A DNA stretch of 64,000 bases from Actinoplanes ianthinogenes (GTDB taxonomy: Bacteria > Actinomycetota > Actinomycetes > Mycobacteriales > Micromonosporaceae): the NCBI RefSeq assembly GCF_018324205.1, contig NZ_AP023356.1, forward strand, positions 8,996,501-9,060,500, read 5' to 3'. The translations under genes were made by a program, and so were the position numbers. Positions 59,010-64,000 of this stretch are shown here, piece by piece. The stretch's first letter is position 1. Every line of letters begins with the position of its first letter. The notes below the pieces were generated by a model. The model ran no database searches. It was not told where the DNA came from and saw only the letters and a program-made list of their open reading frames with translations.

Positions 59010-60587
59010 ATGGTCCCCACGGACGGCGTGTCAGGAAAGGCGGAGACCGGCGAGGTCCCGGTTCTGGAGCCGGGCGGCGCCGACCGGCCGACGACGCGGG
59101 CCGAGGCGGCGACCTGGTGGGAGCTGCAGGACGAGCTCAGCGAGCAGATGCTGGGCCTGCGCGACGGCCTGGCCGAGCCGGAGACCGGTGTCGACGACTA
59201 TCTGCTGACCGAGCCGGGGCAGGCCGCGTCCGGCGTGCGGTCCCGGGCCTGTGCCGACGCGCTCACCGCTGAGGTGCTGCTCGACGGTCTGGCCGCGGCG
59301 CGGGCGGCACCGGACCGGCACCTGGCCGACGACAGCCGCGGCCTGCTGCCGCCGGGGGAGCGGGTCGCGTTGTGGCGGTTGCGGCGCAGCATGTCGCAGA
59401 AGGCCGTCGCCTACCGGCTGAACCGGGCCCTGGCCTGGGTCATCGCGGTCGAGCAGGATCTCGACCGGCTGGACACGATCGAGGACGCCCGTGACGTCGC
59501 CGACCTGCTGCGCATCGACCTGCAACTGCTGATGGGGCGCGACGCGCAGGGCCCGCCGGACCCCGGGTTCGTCGACGAGGACACGGTGGAGCGGCTGCAC
59601 GCGACGCTGGAGGTCACCGGCGATCCGGTACGCCTGTTCCCGGCCCGGTCGGCGCCGGTGTCGCTGGCCGAGCTGGCGGTGACGGTCCGTGCCGCGTGGC
59701 GGACCTACCAGCACGCCGAGTATGCCCGGCTGATGCGGACCGTGCCCCGGCTGCTGCGTGACGCGGCCACCTCGGACGGCGCCCGCGGCGGCGACCCGGA
59801 CGCGGCCGAGGCGGCCCGGCTGCTCAGCCAGACCTATCAGATCGCCGCGATGGTGCTGGTCAAGGCCGGGCTGTACGAGCTGGCGCGGCTCGCCGCCGAC
59901 CGGGCCTTCGAGGCGGCCAAGCGGGGTGAGGACGACCTGCTGCTGGGCGCGGCGGCCGGCTGCGGCGCCACGGTGCTCACCTCGCTGGGCCGGGCGGCGT
60001 CGGCGCTGGAGCTGAGCGTGCTGGCCGCCGGCCGGATCAAGGCGGCGGAGCTGACCGGGCCCGGCCCGACCTCGGTGCGCGGCGCGTTGCTCGGGCAGGG
60101 CGCGGTGGCGGCCGCCCGGATCGGTGACGCGGGCCGGGCCTACGCGCTGCTGGCGGACGCCGACGAGCTGGCCGGCACGGTCGCCGCCGACGCGAACCGG
60201 TACGGGACCGGCTTCAACCGCACGAGTGTCCGGATGCGCCGGGTGGCGATCGCCGTCGAACTGGGCGAGAGCCTGCGCAGCATCGGCGCCGACCTGGCCC
60301 TGGACACCGCCGACCTGGCCGCGGTCACCCCCGGGCAGCGGGCCACCCACCAGGTGACGCTGGCCCGCGCGCACCTGCAGGCCGGCGAGGTCGACCGGGC
60401 CGGCGAAGCCCTGCTGGCCTGCGAGGCGCCCGACGAGGTCCGGCTGCCGGTGGGCCGGGCGGTGGTCGGTGACGTCCTGCGCCACGCCCGCCGCCGCGGC
60501 TCGCCCCTGACCCCGCGACTGGAGCAGCTCCGGGAGGATCAGAGCACCAGGTCGTCGTTCTCGTCGAAGATCCAGCCGTCCTCGTAG
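59010..60587 (+). CDS. HTH (XRE-like) regulator with long TPR-like C-terminus
   Basis: A protein of about 525 aa. After ~110 N-terminal residues a Cro/C1-type HTH is seen (VALWRLRRSMSQKAVAYRLNRALAWVIAVEQDLD). It is followed by a hinge and ~300 residues of Ala/Leu-rich helical pairs of TPR character (ELARLAADRAFEAAKR, GRAYALLADADELAG, QVTLARAHLQAGEVDRAGEALLACEA). This is the pattern of actinobacterial XRE/TPR regulators of development or secondary metabolism. ATG 59010 is chosen; the frame is open back to 58839. Its last 49 bp overlap the convergent VOC gene. Confidence 0.72.
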   Translation: MVPTDGVSGKAETGEVPVLEPGGADRPTTRAEAATWWELQDELSEQMLGLRDGLAEPETGVDDYLLTEPGQAASGVRSRACADALTAEVLLDGLAAARAAPDRHLADDSRGLLPPGERVALWRLRRSMSQKAVAYRLNRALAWVIAVEQDLDRLDTIEDARDVADLLRIDLQLLMGRDAQGPPDPGFVDEDTVERLHATLEVTGDPVRLFPARSAPVSLAELAVTVRAAWRTYQHAEYARLMRTVPRLLRDAATSDGARGGDPDAAEAARLLSQTYQIAAMVLVKAGLYELARLAADRAFEAAKRGEDDLLLGAAAGCGATVLTSLGRAASALELSVLAAGRIKAAELTGPGPTSVRGALLGQGAVAAARIGDAGRAYALLADADELAGTVAADANRYGTGFNRTSVRMRRVAIAVELGESLRSIGADLALDTADLAAVTPGQRATHQVTLARAHLQAGEVDRAGEALLACEAPDEVRLPVGRAVVGDVLRHARRRGSPLTPRLEQLREDQSTRSSFSSKIQPSS

Positions 60588-60958
60588 AGCACCTCGACCA
60601 GGTGACCGTCGGCGTCGGTGAAGTAGCCGCTGTGCCCCCACGCGTTCGGGCCGGCCGGGCGGGTCACGGTGGCGCCCAGCTCGGCGGCCCTGGTCATCAC
60701 CGTGTAGACCTCCTCGGCACTGCGCGCCACGTACGCCAGCGCGAACCCGGCGAACCCGCCCGGCCCCCGGTCCGGCAGCCCGGCGTCGGCCGCGAACGCC
60801 GCCCGGGACTGGAACGCCACCGCGACCCCGCCCAGCTCGAACAGCGCGAACTCGTCCGAGCCCGCCGCCGCCCGCCGCCAGCCCAGCGCCTGGTAGAACG
60901 CGACCGACGCGGCCACGTCCCGCACGCCGAGCAGGATCAGGTTGAGTCTCTGCCGCAC
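60539..60958 (-). CDS. VOC-family (glyoxalase/bleomycin resistance-like) protein
   Basis: A 139-aa VOC protein: RLNLILLGVRDVAASVAFYQALGWRR, the middle VAVAFQSRAAFAAD and the C-terminal YFTDADGHLVEVLYEDGW with the typical D-x-D-G-x-x-x-E block. GTG 60958 follows GGAGGGCTGTC and gives a start at the conserved VRQRLNLILLG, so a start at 60988 is rejected. Substrate unknown. It overlaps the 3' end of the HTH/TPR gene. Confidence 0.85.
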   Translation of the reverse strand: MRQRLNLILLGVRDVAASVAFYQALGWRRAAAGSDEFALFELGGVAVAFQSRAAFAADAGLPDRGPGGFAGFALAYVARSAEEVYTVMTRAAELGATVTRPAGPNAWGHSGYFTDADGHLVEVLYEDGWIFDENDDLVL

Positions 60959-61064
60959 GACAGCCCTCCACGAAGAAAAGTTGATCATCGCAGAGTGTGG
61001 CTCTTCACAGGCGCCGGCGAACCGTCAGACTTAACCGCGGCCCGTCGCCGCCGAAATCACCGGG

Positions 61065-63311
61065 GTGAACGTTCGACGCCGCGACCATGAGGGTGCGCAC
61101 CGCCTGTGGTGCGTCGCCCTGGTGATCGGGGTCGTGGTCGTCGGCGGCTACTACCTGCTGTCCTCCGGCGGCGTGGCGCAGAGCATCGTCTACCCCACCA
61201 TCGGCTGCACCTACGCCCTGCTCATGCTGGTCGGCGTCCGCCTGCACCGGCCGGAGCGCCCGGCGATCTGGTACCTGTTCGCGGCCGGCCAGCTGATGTC
61301 GGTCTCCGGCGACGTCGTCTGGAACTACTACGTGTACGTGCTCCATCAGGAGCCGTTCCCGTCACTCGCCGACGTGTTCTATCTGAGCAGTTACCCGCTT
61401 CTGGTCGCCGGGTTCGTCCGGCTGGTCCACCAGCACCGCGACCGTGACCCCCGGGCGGTGCTCGACGCGGCCATCGTCGCCACCGGCACCGGCCTGGTGT
61501 TCTGGGTGTTCATCCTGCACCCGGCGGCCACCGCGTCCGCCGCGACGCTGCTCGAACGCGTCATCAACACCGCCTATCCGGCGGCCGACGTCATGCTGCT
61601 GGCCATCCTGGCCGGCCTGTTCACCGGCTCCCGCGCCGGCCACCCGAGCGCGCGGCTGCTCGGCGCGGCGGCGGTGGCGCTGCTGAGCGCCGACGTCGCC
61701 TACGCCACCCTCGGCGAGCTCATCAACGTCGAGCAGGGCGGTCCGGTCGACGCGCTCTTCATGTCCTCCTACGTGCTGTGGGGCGCCGCCGCGCTGCACC
61801 CGTCGATGGCGGCCCGGCGTGCCGAAACGTCGCCGGCCGGCCGGGTGCAGGTGCGCCGCGGCCGCCAGGCGCTGCTGACCGCCAGCTCCCTGCTCGCCCC
61901 CGGCCTGCTGTTCCTGCCCGGCGTCTCCGGCCGGCGCGGCGACTGGATGGTGGCCGCCGCCGGCGCCGTGGTGCTGTTCCTGCTCATCTCCGCCCGGATG
62001 TCCGGATTTCTCAAGCAGATCCAGAAGCAGGCCGGTGACCTGGAGACGCTGGCGCTGCACGACGAACTGACCGGACTCGCGAACCGGCGCCAGTTCCAGA
62101 CGCTGCTGCGCGCCGCCCTGACGACCGGGCCGTGCTGCGTGGCGCTGCTCGACCTGACCGGCTTCAAGAAGGTCAACGACCAGCTCGGCCACCACGTCGG
62201 CGACCAGCTGCTCGCCGAGGTCGCCGGGCGGTTGACCGCCGCCGCCGGTGACCTCGCGTCGGTCGCCCGGATGGGCGGCGACGAGTTCGCCTTCCTGATG
62301 CCGGGCGCGAGCCCGGAGGCCGCGACCCGGATGGCCGAGCGCATCGGGCAGCAGCTCGCGAAGCCCATCCGGGCGGCCGGGCACGATCTGCTGATCCGCG
62401 CGAACATCGGGCTGGCCGACACCGGCCCGTTCACCGAACCGCCGGAGGCGCTGCGCCGGGCCGACGTCGCCATGTACGCTGCCAAGGGGGCCGGCGAGCC
62501 GTACCGCTGGTACGTCGCGGATTTCGACCGGGGCGCCGACGAGGACGCCCGGATCGGCGCCGAGCTGCGCACCGCGATGGACGCCGGGCACCTGCGGCTG
62601 GTCTATCAGCCGATCGTCGAGCTGCCCACCGGCCGGCTGGTCGCCGTGGAGGCGCTGGTGCGCTGGCACCACCCGGAACGCGGCGTGATCGGCCCGGCCG
62701 ACTTCATCCCGGTCGCCGAACGCGACGGCACGATCGTGGAACTCGGCGCCTGGATCCTGCGCGAGGCGTGCCGGCAGCTGGCGATCTGGCGCGCCGAGCC
62801 CGGCTCGGGCGCACCCCCGCGGGTCACCGTCAACGTGTCGGCCCGCCAGCTCGCCCGCCCCGGGCTCGTCGACACGGTCCGGGACGCGCTGACCGTCAAC
62901 GGGCTTCCCGCCGCGTCCCTGACCGTCGAGGTGACCGAAACCGCCGTCTTCGAGAGCGGCCGCTCCGTCGAGGCGCTGCACCGGCTGGACGAGATGGGTG
63001 TCCGGATCGCCCTGGACGACTTCGGCACCGGGCACTCCTCGCTCACCCTGCTGCAAACCGTGCCGGCGCACGCCCTCAAGGTCGACAAGTCGTTCGTCGA
63101 CCAGGTCGCCGCGGGCGGGCGCCCGGCGGTCATCGCCGCCACCCTGATCAAGGTCGCCGAGGGGCTCGGCATGTCCGCCGTGGCCGAGGGCGTGGAGACC
63201 GCGGAGCAGGCTGCCGAGCTGCACCGGCTCGGCTACCAGCTGGCGCAGGGCTACTACTTCGGCCGCCCCACCGAGAACCCTCGATCGGCCGACGCCGCGC
63301 TGGCGGGCTGA
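61065..63311 (+). CDS. Bifunctional GGDEF-EAL protein (diguanylate cyclase/phosphodiesterase)
   Basis: A 748-aa membrane protein. Residues 1-310 hold about nine TM helices, then a GGDEF domain (LTGLANRRQFQTLL; intact GGDEF in ARMGGDEFAFLMPG) and an EAL domain (intact VEALVRWHHPERG; NVSARQL, EVTETA, LDDFGTGHSSL, KVDKSFV, AEGVETAEQA). Both c-di-GMP synthesis and hydrolysis residues are present. No RxxD inhibitory site precedes GGDEF. GTG 61065 is chosen with a weak ribosome binding site. It is followed by a GAF-PAS gene in the same direction. Confidence 0.9.
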   Translation: MNVRRRDHEGAHRLWCVALVIGVVVVGGYYLLSSGGVAQSIVYPTIGCTYALLMLVGVRLHRPERPAIWYLFAAGQLMSVSGDVVWNYYVYVLHQEPFPSLADVFYLSSYPLLVAGFVRLVHQHRDRDPRAVLDAAIVATGTGLVFWVFILHPAATASAATLLERVINTAYPAADVMLLAILAGLFTGSRAGHPSARLLGAAAVALLSADVAYATLGELINVEQGGPVDALFMSSYVLWGAAALHPSMAARRAETSPAGRVQVRRGRQALLTASSLLAPGLLFLPGVSGRRGDWMVAAAGAVVLFLLISARMSGFLKQIQKQAGDLETLALHDELTGLANRRQFQTLLRAALTTGPCCVALLDLTGFKKVNDQLGHHVGDQLLAEVAGRLTAAAGDLASVARMGGDEFAFLMPGASPEAATRMAERIGQQLAKPIRAAGHDLLIRANIGLADTGPFTEPPEALRRADVAMYAAKGAGEPYRWYVADFDRGADEDARIGAELRTAMDAGHLRLVYQPIVELPTGRLVAVEALVRWHHPERGVIGPADFIPVAERDGTIVELGAWILREACRQLAIWRAEPGSGAPPRVTVNVSARQLARPGLVDTVRDALTVNGLPAASLTVEVTETAVFESGRSVEALHRLDEMGVRIALDDFGTGHSSLTLLQTVPAHALKVDKSFVDQVAAGGRPAVIAATLIKVAEGLGMSAVAEGVETAEQAAELHRLGYQLAQGYYFGRPTENPRSADAALAG

Positions 63312-63369
63312 CCGGCACGGTTCGTGATCAAGATCGTTACGCATCGGGAGGGCGCTCGTTAGCCCGTCC

Positions 63370-64000
63370 GTGGCTGAACTGAACGAGGCAGTGCTGCGCG
63401 ATCCTGCCCGGCTGGCCGCGGTTGCCATGGCCCGCCGCCGGTGGCCGGCCGCGCCGCCGCCGATGGACGCGATCGCCCGATTGGCGGCCCGGCTGCTGAC
63501 CGCGTCGATGGCGGCGGTCACGCTCGTCGACGACGTGCAGGAGTATTTCGCGGGCGTCCACGACCTGCCCGCGGAGCTGACCGGCGAGGGCCGGGCGCCG
63601 CTGACGTACTCGGTCTGCAAGTACGTGGTCAGCCGCGGACGGCCGGTGTGGTCCGCCGACCTGCTCACCGAGAAGAGCCCTGACCTGCGCGAGCACCCGC
63701 TGGTGCGGAGTTTCGGGATGCGGGCGTTCGCCGGGGTGCCACTGCGCGACGCGGCCGGTCAGCCGCTCGGGTCGCTGACCGTCTTCGACACCGTGGCCCG
63801 GCCGTGGACGGCCGAGCAGCTGACCACCCTGACCGAGGTCGCCGCGCTGCTGCGCGACGCGGACCGCTCCGCCGGCCCGGACGCGGTGGCCGGCCTGGAC
63901 ACCGCGGCGCTGCTCGACAGCATGCAGGAGGCGTTCCTCGCCATCGACCCGGACGGCATCGTCGCCGGCTTCAACCGCGCCGCTCACCGGCTGCTCGGCT
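63370..64000 (+). CDS. GAF-PAS signalling protein (3' end beyond right edge)
   Basis: The open frame runs from GTG 63370 to the end of the window (210 codons) without a stop. After ~30 residues a GAF domain is seen (ASMAAVTLVDDVQEYFAGVHDLP, SVCKYVVSRGRPVWSADL, FAGVPLRDAAGQPLGSLTVFDTVARPW). Then a PAS domain begins (DSMQEAFLAIDPDGIVAGFNRAAHRLLG). The output domain lies to the right; GGDEF/EAL or a PP2C phosphatase would be typical. It starts 58 bp after the GGDEF-EAL gene and may be cotranscribed. The start is uncertain; a second in-frame GTG follows at 63391. Confidence 0.75.
   Translation, partial: MAELNEAVLRDPARLAAVAMARRRWPAAPPPMDAIARLAARLLTASMAAVTLVDDVQEYFAGVHDLPAELTGEGRAPLTYSVCKYVVSRGRPVWSADLLTEKSPDLREHPLVRSFGMRAFAGVPLRDAAGQPLGSLTVFDTVARPWTAEQLTTLTEVAALLRDADRSAGPDAVAGLDTAALLDSMQEAFLAIDPDGIVAGFNRAAHRLLG

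Overview
The window is very GC-rich and densely coded on both strands, with many GTG starts, 4-bp ATGA or GTGA stop/start overlaps and several short convergent 3' overlaps. Together with actinobacterial families (DUF4262, DUF6153, PadR-DUF1048, MASE1 kinases, a WXG100-like protein) this points to a chromosomal segment of a filamentous actinomycete. Micromonosporaceae (Actinoplanes-like) is my inference, not something the sequence proves. I see no tRNA, rRNA, phage, insertion sequence, CRISPR array or replication origin.

1-21.7 kb: lactate racemase genes (larE cut by the left edge; larA with an apparent one-base frameshift), an ATP-grasp-like protein, a MerR/SDR divergent pair, a dienelactone hydrolase, DUF4262, a PepSY membrane protein, a secreted RCC1-repeat protein, a MASE1-PAS histidine kinase, an orphan ESX-like protein and a GH63-like hydrolase. 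Then come small regulator modules (TetR + membrane protein; PadR + two DUF1048; ArsR + SRPBCC), a copper cassette (CsoR-type box, CopB ATPase, DUF6153, DUF305) and a LigB-type dioxygenase with paired operators.

21.7-31.5 kb: carbohydrate block. A GH63-like glucosidase is translationally coupled to glgX. Next are a shortened CorA, then a LacI regulon in which GH16 and GH26 endo-glycanases share GGAAGCGCTTCC operators, and an Ltp-type lipoprotein.

31.7-40.1 kb: a VOC protein, two ABC-2 exporters flanking a NarL-type two-component system (the second exporter inside a PadR operon), and a deacetylase/beta-propeller lipoprotein pair.

40.1-53 kb: the most interesting stretch, an envelope-homeostasis neighbourhood. 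It holds two paralogous COG4705 proteins with four internal repeats, a PAP2 undecaprenyl-diphosphatase-like protein, a FetB-like permease, an FTR1 iron permease, an OmpR-type two-component system, a PF04185 phosphoesterase, a BlaR1-like M56 peptidase with a BlaI repressor, a GT-C glycosyltransferase, a DedA protein and an FAD/Rieske oxidoreductase. Two DNA motifs tie these together. CCTAC-N5-GTAGG occurs five times: before FTR1, the phosphoesterase, blaI itself, dedA and the second COG4705 gene. A CTGAA-type direct repeat with an 11-bp period lies twice between the response regulator and kinase genes, once before COG4705/PAP2 and once before the glycosyltransferase. I propose two overlapping local regulons.

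53-64 kb: a Pro/Ala/Ser-rich secreted protein, an ECF-like sigma factor with a one-TM partner, a 56-bp tandem repeat that looks like decayed coding repeats of that partner, a large membrane protein, a PL11 rhamnogalacturonan lyase, an HTH/TPR regulator, a VOC protein, a GGDEF-EAL protein and a GAF-PAS protein cut by the right edge.
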